Part shown: positions 50,835 to 60,300 of the stretch, piece by piece
How positions within the stretch are numbered: the first letter of the stretch is position 1
How the letters are laid out: each line of letters begins with the position of its first letter
DNA from: BOG-908 sp963751795
Lineage (GTDB): Bacteria; Pseudomonadota; Alphaproteobacteria; Acetobacterales; Acetobacteraceae
DNA length: 64,000 bases
Assembly (NCBI GenBank): GCA_963751795.1
Contig: CAVVVI010000004.1
Location: forward strand, 558,001-622,000
Direction of reading: 5' to 3'
Program-made: the position numbers and the translations under genes
Notes under the pieces: generated by a model
Database searches by the model: none
What the model was told of the DNA's origin: nothing
Seen by the model: the letters and a program-made list of their open reading frames with translations, nothing else

Positions 50835-51902
50835 CTACCAGCACGGCGCCAGCGACACCTGGGCCGGCAGATCCGCGTGGCGGGCAGGGGCCGCGTACAT
50901 GCGCACGAAGGTGAGCCCGGCGGCCAGCGTGAGGGCGGCGCCCTGCAGGCGCCCGGCGATGCCGCCGCGGGCCCGGGCACGCGCCTTGCCTTCGGTGATG
51001 CGCCGCATTCGGTCCAGCCCCTGGCGGAAGACCGGGCTGTCGAGATCGAGCGTGACGGGGAAAACCTGCTTGCAGATCTCCGTCGTCGTGCGGAACACCT
51101 GCATGTCGTATTCGGTGGGATCGAGGCCGAGCGCTTCGTGGAACACCGGGCGCGCGTGGTCGCGCACATACATGGTGGCGAACACGGCGAGCTGGAAGAA
51201 GCGCACCCAGAGCAGGTTGGGGCCGCGCAGCAGCTTGGGCTCGGCGCGCATCAGCAAAGCGAAGGCCTCGCCGTGACGGAACTCGTCGCCGCACCATTGT
51301 TCGAACCAGGTGAAGATCGGGTGGATCACGCGGTCCGGGTTACGCTGCAGGTGGCGGAAGATGGTGATGTAGCGGGCGTAGCCGATCTTCTCCGACAGAT
51401 AGGTGGCGTAGAAGACGAATTTCGGCCGGAAATAGGTGTATTTCTTGGTCTTGGTCAGGAAGCTGAGGTCCACGCCGACGTTGAAATCCTTCAGCGTCTC
51501 GTTGATGAAGGCGGCGTGGCGGGCTTCGTCGCGCGCCATGAAGGCGAACAGGTCGTGCACGTCGCCATGCGGCACGCGCTTTTTGATTTCGGCGTACAGC
51601 ACGCAGCCGGAGAATTCGGCCGTGACCGAGCTGACGAGGAACTCCAGGAACTCGCGCCGCAGCTCCGGCGGCATGGCGGAGAAATCCTGCTTGAAGATCT
51701 CGGTCTGCACGAAATGGTTGCGGTTCGGGTCGGCGCGCAGATCGGCGATCAGCGCATCCCATTCCGCGCGCACCAGGCTGACGTCGATGCGGCTCATCGC
51801 CTCGAAATCGGTGGTGTAGAAGCGCGGGCTGAGCACCGTGTCCTGCTGCGCGTACAGCGTGCTTTCGTTGGGGCCGTCGGCGCGTTTGGAGATGGCGTTC
51901 AT
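50835..51902 (-). CDS. acsF: Aerobic Mg-protoporphyrin monomethyl ester cyclase AcsF
   Basis: Di-iron oxygenase that forms ring E using oxygen; 355 residues. Iron-ligating helices show E-x-x-H motifs: VTAEFSGCVLYAEIKKR near residue 93, FMARDEARHAAFINETL near 123 and WCGDEFRHGEAFALLMR near 214. KTKKYTYFRPKFVFYATYLS near 152 is diagnostic. No anaerobic bchE is in the window, so pigment synthesis is probably oxygen-dependent. ATG overlaps the orf117 stop (ATGA). Confidence 0.97.
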   Translation of the reverse strand: MNAISKRADGPNESTLYAQQDTVLSPRFYTTDFEAMSRIDVSLVRAEWDALIADLRADPNRNHFVQTEIFKQDFSAMPPELRREFLEFLVSSVTAEFSGCVLYAEIKKRVPHGDVHDLFAFMARDEARHAAFINETLKDFNVGVDLSFLTKTKKYTYFRPKFVFYATYLSEKIGYARYITIFRHLQRNPDRVIHPIFTWFEQWCGDEFRHGEAFALLMRAEPKLLRGPNLLWVRFFQLAVFATMYVRDHARPVFHEALGLDPTEYDMQVFRTTTEICKQVFPVTLDLDSPVFRQGLDRMRRITEGKARARARGGIAGRLQGAALTLAAGLTFVRMYAAPARHADLPAQVSLAPCW

Positions 51903-52252
51903 GCGCTGGTCCCTTCGGAAACGGCGTGGCTGGCTTGTGCGGTGGGTGCGGTGACCAGCACCAGCTCCTCGTCGGGCTGGAAACCCACTTCGTAGAGGCT
52001 GGTCAGGTCGAAAATGCCCACGGCCTGCGTCCATGTGCGGCGCAGCCAGCCCGCGCGGGTGACGGTGGCGGTGGTGCGGAAGCGCCGTGCCTCGCCGAAG
52101 CGCAGGCGGGAGGGCAGGCCGTGCACCTGCACCACGTCGCCCGGCCGGATGTCGATACCATCGGGCACGGCGTAGGCGTGGAAGCTGTCGAGCGTGCGCT
52201 CGAGGTCCACGTCGCAGCCGGCCTCGACGCGGGTGCGGGCGAACAGGGCCAT
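51899..52252 (-). CDS. Conserved-looking small protein between puhC and acsF (orf117)
   Basis: 117 residues, soluble by composition, without a signal or membrane helix. The middle reads DIRPGDVVQVHGLPSRLRFG, followed by TVTRAGWLRRTWTQAVGIFD and LTSLYEVGFQPDEEL. It is rich in beta strand, perhaps a small barrel. It overlaps puhC by one base (TAATG) and acsF by four (ATGA), so it is inside a coupled series and is almost certainly translated. A gene of this sort at this position is common in photosynthesis clusters but I know no function; aid to AcsF or complex assembly is an inference. Confidence 0.8.
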   Translation of the reverse strand: MALFARTRVEAGCDVDLERTLDSFHAYAVPDGIDIRPGDVVQVHGLPSRLRFGEARRFRTTATVTRAGWLRRTWTQAVGIFDLTSLYEVGFQPDEELVLVTAPTAQASHAVSEGTSA

Positions 52253-52722
52253 TACGCAGCCCCCGGATGGGCCGGCATGGCGGGACGGGTCAGCAAATCG
52301 ACGAACACCGCCTCGTTCTGGCTGCCGAACGCTTCGATTTCGACATGCCGGCCGGTGGAGGGATCGAACAGGATCAGCCGGCCATCGGCATAGCCGGTGA
52401 GCCGCAGCGGCGGGGTGGCGCCCACGCCATCGGCGCGGCGGGTGCGGGCGAAGCCGCGCAGCGTGCCGCGCAGGAAGCCGGCCTGGCCGGTGACCACGGC
52501 CACCAGCGCGCCGCTATCAGCCAGGCTGACGACGACCGCACCATCGTCGCGATCGGCGAAGCGCAGCATGCGTTCGGCGGTGGCCGCTGCGGCCGGCGGC
52601 TGCACGCCGGAGCCCGAGAGGCGGCCCAGCACGGCGAGCAGCAGGACGCAGGACAGCAGGGCGGCCACGCCATAGACCGGAACACTGGCGCGTCTGCGGG
52701 GAGCGATCGGTCCGGCCAGCAT
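52252..52722 (-). CDS. puhC: PuhC, photosynthetic complex assembly protein
   Basis: 156 residues with one N-terminal membrane helix (VYGVAALLSCVLLLAVLGRL) and a periplasmic domain. AERMLRFADRDDGAVVVSLA near residue 49 and GFLRGTLRGFARTRR near 82 are the PuhC-type segments. PuhC assists reaction-centre and LH1 assembly in Rhodobacter. A 119-bp gap without a gene lies between it and puhB. Confidence 0.93.
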   Translation of the reverse strand: MLAGPIAPRRRASVPVYGVAALLSCVLLLAVLGRLSGSGVQPPAAAATAERMLRFADRDDGAVVVSLADSGALVAVVTGQAGFLRGTLRGFARTRRADGVGATPPLRLTGYADGRLILFDPSTGRHVEIEAFGSQNEAVFVDLLTRPAMPAHPGAA

Positions 52723-52841
52723 GTTGATCCCTCCTTCGATGTTGGGCGACGGGTTCGCCCGGGCCGCAGGCGCTGCGGCGTGCTGTGCGCAGAGTGCCGC
52801 CGGATCGGCGTCTTGTCACGCGCCGCCGGCGGGGCTGGCGC

Positions 52842-53528
52842 CTAGCCGGCCATGGCGCCGGCCGGCTGGTCCAGCAATTCGGGCTGGCGCGCCGGCCGTG
52901 GCGCCGCCGATGCAGCCGAGGCGGCTGCCGCGGGTAGCGCTTCGGTGCGCGCGTGCTCGGCCAGGGCGGCCGCCAGGATGTCGGCTACGGCGGCGGCGGC
53001 CGGCACGCAGCGCAGCATCGGCTCGGTCTGCGCCATCCGCCAGGGCCGCACATGCGGCCACAGCGCGAAGAAGGAGACCTTGTCACCCTTGCGCAGGCGC
53101 AACGTGAGGTCGCCGGCGCCGCCGCGATAGAGCCGCAGGGCGGCCGCATCGATGCGGGCGAACGGGATGTTGAACGAGACCGGCAGTGCCAGCCCGCTCT
53201 GCACCACCACGCGGCGCGAAGTGATGCTGTAGGTGGTGCTGGCCGCCACGGCCCAGGCGTAGAGGGCGATCAGCGCCAGCGGGACGGCGGCCAGCTCGGC
53301 CCGGTGCAGCAGCGAGACGGCCAGCGTGTGCGCGCCGGCGCCGTTGTGGTGCGCCACCAGCGCGCATGCCGCTAGCACGAGGCCGAAATAGGCGGCCACC
53401 ACGCCGATGCGCATTGCGTGCAGGCCCAGCGCGGTGGCGGCGGGCCGGCCCTGCCATAGCAGGCGCTCGCCAGCGGGGAGGCGGGACGGCAATCCGCGCC
53501 CGGTCATGGTGTTTCCCATCGTTCGCAT
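52842..53528 (-). CDS. puhB: PuhB, photosynthetic complex assembly protein
   Basis: 228 residues. PAGERLLWQGRPAATALGLH near residue 18, two or three membrane segments (VVAAYFGLVLAACALVAHH, AVPLALIALYAWAVAAST), and STTYSITSRRVVVQSGLALP near 96, which is the bacterial PH-like domain of PuhB. It promotes reaction-centre assembly in Rhodobacter. The C-terminal 45 residues are Ala-rich. Begins 2 bp after puhA; several near-by ATGs (53528, 53519, 53507) are possible starts. Confidence 0.93.
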   Translation of the reverse strand: MRTMGNTMTGRGLPSRLPAGERLLWQGRPAATALGLHAMRIGVVAAYFGLVLAACALVAHHNGAGAHTLAVSLLHRAELAAVPLALIALYAWAVAASTTYSITSRRVVVQSGLALPVSFNIPFARIDAAALRLYRGGAGDLTLRLRKGDKVSFFALWPHVRPWRMAQTEPMLRCVPAAAAVADILAAALAEHARTEALPAAAASAASAAPRPARQPELLDQPAGAMAG

Positions 53529-53530
53529 CC

Positions 53531-54310
53531 TTACAGCAGCGGCAGCATGCGTTCCGGCGTCGCGTAGAGCAATCCGCCGCCGAAATAGGCGGTGATCTTG
53601 TCCTCTTCGAGAGACGTGACGCTGTCAGGGTTTTTCAGGCCAGGCACGTCGGCGAAATGCGCCGCCAGCAGCGCGTAGACTTCGATGGCGCGGCGTTTGG
53701 GGCGGAAGGTGACGAAATGCGTGGGCATCAGCACGTGGCGGCCGCCGAACGCCGGCAGCGTTTCGACCTCGAGGTAGCGGGCGATGTATTCCGACCGGTC
53801 GATCCAGACATCGGTGACGGTGCCGGCCTGCACGCCGTCATGGCCGAACACGGCGTAGCCGCGCGGGTCGGGGTCCTCGTAGGAGAGGAAGAAATCCTCG
53901 GCCGTGCGCAGCGGCACGATCTTCGGCAGCCCGTCGTCATAGGCCAGTTCGGGCACGTCGTGGCGGCGGGCGTAGGCGGCGGGGCCCACGCCGTCGATCA
54001 TCGGGTTGCCGGTGGGCTCGAACGGCGCGCCGGGCCAGCCGAGCGTCTGCTGGGCGGCGAAGACTTCGGGCGCCTCGTGCTGCGGCTTGGCGGCAACGAC
54101 GCCGGCACCGAGGTGGAAGTGCTTGGCGGGCGGCATGGTGGGGAATTCGCGGGCATCCTGGCCGGCGAAATCGGCGACCAGCGGGTAGCCCTCGCGATGG
54201 TCCTCCCGCCGGAGCCACCAGACCAGGGCGAAGAAGAAGCCCCAGAAGACGTAGATGGCGATCTGCGCCACGTCGAAACGGGCCAGCACGGCGCCGAAAC
54301 CTGGGTTCAT
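53531..54310 (-). CDS. puhA: Photosynthetic reaction centre H subunit
   Basis: 259 residues. One membrane helix near the N-terminus (QIAIYVFWGFFFALVWWL, about 16-33), then REDHREGYPL and a cytoplasmic beta domain: FEPTGNPMIDGVGPAAYARR near 100 and KIVPLRTAEDFFLSYEDPDP near 131, YLEVETLPAFGGRHVLMP near 182. It caps the L/M pair and guides protons to QB. ATG overlaps the lhaA stop by four bases. Confidence 0.97.
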   Translation of the reverse strand: MNPGFGAVLARFDVAQIAIYVFWGFFFALVWWLRREDHREGYPLVADFAGQDAREFPTMPPAKHFHLGAGVVAAKPQHEAPEVFAAQQTLGWPGAPFEPTGNPMIDGVGPAAYARRHDVPELAYDDGLPKIVPLRTAEDFFLSYEDPDPRGYAVFGHDGVQAGTVTDVWIDRSEYIARYLEVETLPAFGGRHVLMPTHFVTFRPKRRAIEVYALLAAHFADVPGLKNPDSVTSLEEDKITAYFGGGLLYATPERMLPLL

Positions 54311-55782
54311 GATGCTCTCCTCAGGCACAAGGGATTGACGGGGATGGCAAGCGCGGCGGGTGCCGGCGTGCGCACCAGCGGGCCGGCTGCCACCAGCGTG
54401 GCGAACAGCAGGCCGATCTCCAGCGTGTAGACGACGCCGTAGCCGGTGGCGGGGTCGGCCAAGGCAGGGCCCAGGCGGCCGGTCTGGGCCAGGGCGGCCA
54501 CGCCGTCGCGCAGCAGGCCGCCGCCGGCTACCGCGAGCCCGGCGGCCGAGGCCTGCACGGCGCCCCAGATGCCGAGCGCCAGGCCGATCTGGCCCTGGCC
54601 GGCCATCGCCATGGCCGCCGTGAGCGTGCAGTGGGCGAACAGGCCGGCGCCCAGGCCGATCAGGGCCACGCCGAGGGCGAACAGCGCCGTCGATTGCATG
54701 GGTGCGGCAAAGATCAGCGAGGAGAACGCGAACAGCCCGACCAGCGCGCCGGCGCAGGCGAGCCGGTATGGGTCCATGCCGCGCCGGGTCGGTGTGGCGG
54801 CCAGCAGGTGGGCGGCGATGCCGAAGCCGACCAGGCCGCCCATCGCCAGCAGGGCGGTGAACGCGGTGGTGGCGCCCACCGAAAGGTGCAGGATCTGGCC
54901 GCCATAGGGCTCCAGCAGGATGTCCTGCATGCTGAAGGCGACGGTGCCCAGGCCGAGCGCCACCAGGCGCCGCCGGGCGCCGCCGGCACCCTCGAACGCC
55001 GCCCAGGACTGGGCGAAGCTGGGGCGCGGGCGGTTGGGCGCGGTCTCGGTGGGGCGCCGCGGCTCCTGCTTCCACAGTGCCACGGCGTTCAGCACGATGG
55101 TGGTGACCGACGCGCCCTGGATCACCTGCACCAGCCGGACTTCGGAGAAATGCGCCAGCAGCACGCCGAACAGGATGGCGCTGACCACCATGCCGAGCAG
55201 CAGCATCATGCACAGCAGGGCGACCACCTTGGGGTGCTTTTCGGGCGGCGAGAGATCGGTGGCCAGCGCCAGGCCCACGGTTTGGGTGGTGTGCAGGCCG
55301 GCGCCCACCAGCAGGAAGGCGAGTGCCGCGGCAGCCTGGCCCAGGAAGATCGGGCCGGTGGTGTCGCCCGAGAGGATGATGAGCGCGAACGGCATGATCG
55401 CCAGGCCGCCGAATTGCAGCATGGTGCCGATCCACAGATAGGGCACGCGCTTCCAGCCCAGCACCGAGCGGTGATTGTCGGACCGGAAGCCGATTACGGC
55501 GCGGAAGGGTGCGGCGACCAGCGGCAGCGAGACCATGACGGCGACGAGCCAGGCCGGCACGCCCAATTCGACGATCATCACCCGGTTGAGCGTGCCGATC
55601 AGCAGCACGGCGGCCATGCCGACCGTTACCTGGAACAGCGACAGGCGTAGCAGGCGCGACAGCGGCAGGTCGGCGGTGGCCGCGTCCGCGAAGGGCAGGA
55701 AGCCCGGGCCGATGGCGCTCCATTTGGCGGCCATCCGGCCGTGCAGGCGGCGCAGCCGGGCAGGGGCGGCCGTGGCGTTCAC
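54307..55782 (-). CDS. lhaA: LhaA, light-harvesting 1 assembly (PucC family)
   Basis: 491-residue major-facilitator-like membrane protein of the PucC/LhaA family with about twelve hydrophobic segments. LLIGTLNRVMIVELGVPAWL near residue 56, FRAVIGFRSDNHRSVLGWKR near 93, LHTTQTVGLALATDLSPPEK near 158 and MQDILLEPYGGQILHLSVGA near 283 are family hallmarks. It is needed for LH1 assembly. The start is GTG at 55782, overlapping the bchM stop (GTGA). Confidence 0.95.
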   Translation of the reverse strand: MNATAAPARLRRLHGRMAAKWSAIGPGFLPFADAATADLPLSRLLRLSLFQVTVGMAAVLLIGTLNRVMIVELGVPAWLVAVMVSLPLVAAPFRAVIGFRSDNHRSVLGWKRVPYLWIGTMLQFGGLAIMPFALIILSGDTTGPIFLGQAAAALAFLLVGAGLHTTQTVGLALATDLSPPEKHPKVVALLCMMLLLGMVVSAILFGVLLAHFSEVRLVQVIQGASVTTIVLNAVALWKQEPRRPTETAPNRPRPSFAQSWAAFEGAGGARRRLVALGLGTVAFSMQDILLEPYGGQILHLSVGATTAFTALLAMGGLVGFGIAAHLLAATPTRRGMDPYRLACAGALVGLFAFSSLIFAAPMQSTALFALGVALIGLGAGLFAHCTLTAAMAMAGQGQIGLALGIWGAVQASAAGLAVAGGGLLRDGVAALAQTGRLGPALADPATGYGVVYTLEIGLLFATLVAAGPLVRTPAPAALAIPVNPLCLRRAS

Positions 55783-56483
55783 CGCCGCACCAGTTCGAGC
55801 GCCTGGCTCTTGTAGAAGCCGCTTGTCACCCGCTCGGTGCGCGCCAGCGTCCATTCCGCCAGGCCCGGCTCGGCGTGCAGGCGCCGGGCGATGGTGGCCG
55901 GGGAGACCGGCTCGATGGCCGGTGCGCGGTCCTGCCGGGGGAACAGGCGGCCGGCGGCGTGCATCACGCTGAGCAGCGGCGTGCGCGGCGCGAAGGTGAA
56001 GGCGGCCGAGCGGCTGGCGCGGGCCGCCAGGGCGGCGGCGGCGCGCGCCATGTCGGCGGCGCGGTAGTGGATCAGCGAATCCATCGCGACCACATGGTCG
56101 AAGCTGCCCAGCGCCGGATCGGTCATGTCGCCCACCGAGAAATCGATGCGGCCGCCGCGCAGGTCGCGCGGCGTGCGTTCGCGGGCCAGGGCGACCAGCG
56201 TGGGGGAGAGGTCGATGGCGGTGACGTGTGCGCCGCGCCGTGCGGCTTCGACGGCCAGCGCACCGGTGCCGCATCCGGCATCGAGCACGCGCAGGCCGCT
56301 CAGATCGTGCGGCAGCCACGACAGCAGGGCAGCGCGCATGCGGTCCCGCCCCGCGCGCACGGTGGCGCGGATGCCGCTGACCGGCGCGTCCGAGGTGAGG
56401 CGCGCCCAGTTGGCCGCGGCGGTGCGGTCGAAATAGGTTTCCAGCTCGCCGCGGCGCGCGATGTAGGTGGCGGTCTGCATCAC
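55779..56483 (-). CDS. bchM: Mg-protoporphyrin IX O-methyltransferase BchM
   Basis: SAM-dependent enzyme that methylates the C13 propionate of Mg-protoporphyrin IX before ring E closure. 234 residues. RRGELETYFDRTAAANWARL near residue 10, SAM motif VLDAGCGTGALAVEAARRGA near 66, AIDLSPTLVALARER near 89 and FDHVVAMDSLIHY near 127. ATG overlaps the bchL stop by four bases; ATG one codon later is also possible. Confidence 0.96.
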   Translation of the reverse strand: MMQTATYIARRGELETYFDRTAAANWARLTSDAPVSGIRATVRAGRDRMRAALLSWLPHDLSGLRVLDAGCGTGALAVEAARRGAHVTAIDLSPTLVALARERTPRDLRGGRIDFSVGDMTDPALGSFDHVVAMDSLIHYRAADMARAAAALAARASRSAAFTFAPRTPLLSVMHAAGRLFPRQDRAPAIEPVSPATIARRLHAEPGLAEWTLARTERVTSGFYKSQALELVRR

Positions 56484-57394
56484 TCGTAGCCGAGCAGGTC
56501 GAAGATCTCGCGATCCTTCAGCGGCGTGCCTTCCAGCGGCACGGTGCCGGCCCAGAGCTGTGCCGCCAGGCGCAGGTATTCCAGCTTGACGGCTTCGAGC
56601 TCGGGCGAGCTCTCCATTTCGAACAGCGTGGATTTCTTCAGGCGCGAGCGGCGGATGACGTCGAGATCGGGGAAATGCGCGAGCGTCGAGAGGCCGGTGG
56701 CCGCATTGTAGCGGTCCACCTGGTCGGTGGCCGCCGAGCGGTTGCAGATGACGCCGCCGAGGCGGACGTTGTAGTTGCGTGCCTTGGCCGCGATGGCGGC
56801 CACGATGCGGTTCATGGCGAAGATGCTGTCGAAATCATTGGCCGCCACGATCAGCGCGCGATCGGCATGCTGCAGCGGTGCGGCGAAGCCGCCGCACACG
56901 ACGTCGCCCAGCACGTCGAAGATCACCACGTCGGTTTCTTCGAGCAGATGGTGCTCCTTGAGCAGCTTGACCGTCTGGCCGACCACGTAGCCGCCGCAGC
57001 CGGTGCCGGCCGGCGGCCCGCCCGCTTCGACGCACATGACGCCGTTATAGCCCTGGAAGACGAAATCCTCCACGCGCAGCTCTTCGGAATGGAAGTTCAC
57101 CGTCTCCAGCACGTCGATCACCGTCGGCTGCAGGTGCTTGGTGAGCGTGAAGGTGGAATCGTGCTTGGGGTCGCAGCCGATCTGCAGCACGCGCTTGCCG
57201 AGCTTGCTGAAGGCGACGGACAGGTTCGAGGACGTCGTGCTTTTGCCGATGCCGCCTTTGCCGTAGACCGCGAACACTTTGGCGGTGCCGATCTTGGTGG
57301 CCGGGTCGAGCTGCACCTGCACGCTGCCCTCGCCGTCGCCACGCCCGCGCGCCGATGCGGGGAGCAGGTTGCGGCGTACCATCGTGTCACTCAT
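56480..57394 (-). CDS. bchL: Protochlorophyllide reductase iron protein BchL
   Basis: NifH-like ATPase of the dark-operative protochlorophyllide reductase (ring D). 304 residues. P-loop YGKGGIGKSTTSSNLS near 45; cluster Cys in EAGGPPAGTGCGGYVVG near 129 and IFDVLGDVVCGGFAAP near 160. The first 30 residues contain RGRGDGEGSVQVQ, a flexible start typical of BchL. It is oxygen-sensitive and works with BchNB. ATG overlaps the bchH stop. Confidence 0.97.
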   Translation of the reverse strand: MSDTMVRRNLLPASARGRGDGEGSVQVQLDPATKIGTAKVFAVYGKGGIGKSTTSSNLSVAFSKLGKRVLQIGCDPKHDSTFTLTKHLQPTVIDVLETVNFHSEELRVEDFVFQGYNGVMCVEAGGPPAGTGCGGYVVGQTVKLLKEHHLLEETDVVIFDVLGDVVCGGFAAPLQHADRALIVAANDFDSIFAMNRIVAAIAAKARNYNVRLGGVICNRSAATDQVDRYNAATGLSTLAHFPDLDVIRRSRLKKSTLFEMESSPELEAVKLEYLRLAAQLWAGTVPLEGTPLKDREIFDLLGYE

Positions 57395-60300
57395 GCTGCC
57401 ATCTCCACACCGCCTGGCTGACCGACGCCTTCGATCCGGTCCTCTAGATCGTCGCTTGCGCGCTGCAGGGCCTCGCGCGTTGCCGCGTCGGGGGCCCAGT
57501 ATTGCCGGTCGCTCGCCTCGATCAGCCGGTTGGCGATCTTCAGCGACGCGGCCGGGTTGAGGTCGGCGAGGCGGTCCCGCATGGCCTCGTCGAGCACGTA
57601 GGTTTCGGCGAGCTTCTGGTATACCCAGGGCGATACCTCGCCGGTGGTGGCCGACCAGCCGAGCGTGTTGAGCACGTGGGCGTCGATTTCCCGCACGCCC
57701 TCGTAGCCGTGCTTGAGCAGCGCCTCGTACCATTTCGGATTGAGCGCGCGCGTGCGGGTTTCCAGCGATACCTGCTCGGAGAGCGTGCGCACCGCGCCGT
57801 CGCCCCGGGTCTGGTCGCCGATATAAACGCTCGCCGCGGTGCCGCCGCGCGCGCGGCGCACCGCGCGCGTGATGCCGCCCAGCGTGTCGAAATAATGGTC
57901 GACGGTGGTGACGCCGAGATCGATGGAGTCGAGATTCTGATAGGTGATATCGACGCCTTCGAGGATCTGCCCCAGCAGCGCGGTCTGCTTTTCCGGCCGG
58001 CCGCTGACGCCGTAGGCGAAGCCCTTGCGGTTGACGTAGGCGTCGGCGAGCTCGTCCTCGTTGGTCCAGGCGCCGCTGCCGACCAAAGCGTTGACGTTGG
58101 AGCCGTAGGCGCCGTCGGCGTTGCCGAACACGCGCAATGCGGCCTGTTCCATGCCGCCGCCGTGCAGGGCGATGAAGGCCAGAGCGTGGCGGCGGATGTG
58201 GTTCTGCGCCGGCGGCTCCTCGGCCGTGGCGGCCAGCAGCGCCGCTTCGGCCAGCAGGCGCGTCTGCAGCGGCAGCAGGTCGCGGAAGATGCCCGAGAGC
58301 GTCAGCACCACGTCCACGCGCGGGCGGCCGATATCGGCCAGCGGCAGCAGCCGGGCGCCGGCTAGGCGGCCGTAGCTGTCGAAGCGCGGGGCCGCACCCA
58401 TCAGCCACAGCGCCTGGGCGATCGGGCCGCCCTCGGTTTTGAGGTTGTCGGTGCCCCACAGCACCATGGCCACGGTTTCCGGGTAGCCGTGGCCGTCGGC
58501 GGCGTGGCGGGCCAGCAGGCGCGCGGCCTGGCGTGCGCCGTCCTGCATGGCGAACAGGCTGGGCAGGCGGAAGGGATCGAAGCCGTGCAGGTTGCGGCCG
58601 GTGGGCAGGATGGCGGTGGTGCGCATCAGGTCACCGCCCGGCGCGGGGCGCACGTAGCCGCCATCCAGCGCGTGGATGATGGCGGGCAGTTCGTGATCGG
58701 TGGCCAGCAGGCCGTCCACCCGCGCGCGTTCGGCCGGATCGGTGATGTTGGCGGCATCCAGCATGGCCGCGCGTGCGGCGGCGTGGGGCGGCGTGCCGAT
58801 CACGTGCAGCCCATCCGGGATCAGCGTGTATTCCAGCTCCAGCAGGGCGGCGCCGAGCTGCGCGATGGTGGCGGGCGCGTGCTCGGCCCAGGCCGGTTCG
58901 GCATCTGCCAGATCGACGGCGGCGGCCTGGGCCTGCAGCAGTTCGGCCAGCAGGTCGCGCTGCCCGGCATCGGCTTCCGGCTCCATGGCGTGCCAGCGAT
59001 CCAGCGAGGCTTTCAGGTCGGCCAGGCCGCGATACAGGCCGGCCTGGGTGACGGCGGGCGTGAGATAGCTGATCAGCGTGGCCGAGGCGCGCCGCTTGGC
59101 AATCAGGCCTTCGGACGGGTTGTTGGAGGCGTAGAGGTTGAAATTCGGCAGGTCGGCGATCAGTCGGTCGGGCCAGCATGCCGCCGACAGGCCGGTCTGT
59201 TTGCCGGGCATGAATTCGAGCGCTCCGTGTGTGCCGAAATGCAGCACGGCATCGGCGGCGAAATCCTCGCGCAGCCAGCGGTAGAAGGCGGCGAAAGCGT
59301 GGGTGGGGGCGAAGCTGCCGTCGAACAGCAGCCGCATCGGATCGCCTTCGATGCCGAAGGCGGGCTGCAGGCCAACGAAGATGTTGCCGAAATGCAGGCC
59401 GAGCACGAAGATGTTGCGGCCGTTGCTGAGCTGGCGGCCGGGTGCCGGGCCCCACTGGCCTTCGATCTGCCCGAGCCAGTCCTGCCGCTCCAGATGGCGA
59501 TCCACGCCGATCAGTTCGGCCACGTTGGCTTCGGTGCCGTACTGCGCGGCGTTGCCGCCCAGCAGCGCGTTGCGCAGCGCATCCACGCTATCGGGCACGT
59601 CCAGCGTGTAGCCGGCCTGACGCAGGGCGCCCATGGTGTTGAACAGGGATTCAAAGACGGCGAGGTAGGCGGCCGTACCGATGGCGCCGGCGTTAGGCGG
59701 GAAATTGAACAGCACAATGGCCAGCCGGCGCTCGGCGCGCGCCTTGCGGCGCAGCGATACCAGGGCGGCGACGCGCGCGGCCAGGGTGGCGGCGCGTTCG
59801 GGGTGGCTGACCATGTCGCGCGTGCAGCGCAATCCGTCACAGCCGGCGCAGGGATTGGCGGTCTGTGCCCGGCCGCAGCGACCGCCGAACGTCATCGGCA
59901 CGATGCCGCCATCGAGTTCCGGGATCGCCACCATGATGGTGGCTTCGACCGGCAGCAATCCGCGCGGATCCTGCACCCAGGAGTCCAGCGTCTGGAACTC
60001 GACGGGGTGCGCGGTGATGTAGGGCACGTCCAGCCCGGCCAGCGTGGTTTCGGCGGCTTCCCGGTCGTTGTAGGCGGGGCCACCGACGAGCGAGAAGCCG
60101 GTGAGCGAGACGACGGCGTCCACCGTGGCGACACCGTCGCGGGTGAAATAGGCGGCGATGGCGGGGCGCTGGTCGAGCCCGCTGGCGAAAGCCGGGATGA
60201 CGCGCAGGCCGCGGCGCTCCAGCGCGTCGATTACCCCATCGTAATGCGCCGTGTTGCCGGCCAGCAGATAGGAGCGCAGCAGCAGCACGCCAACAGTGCC

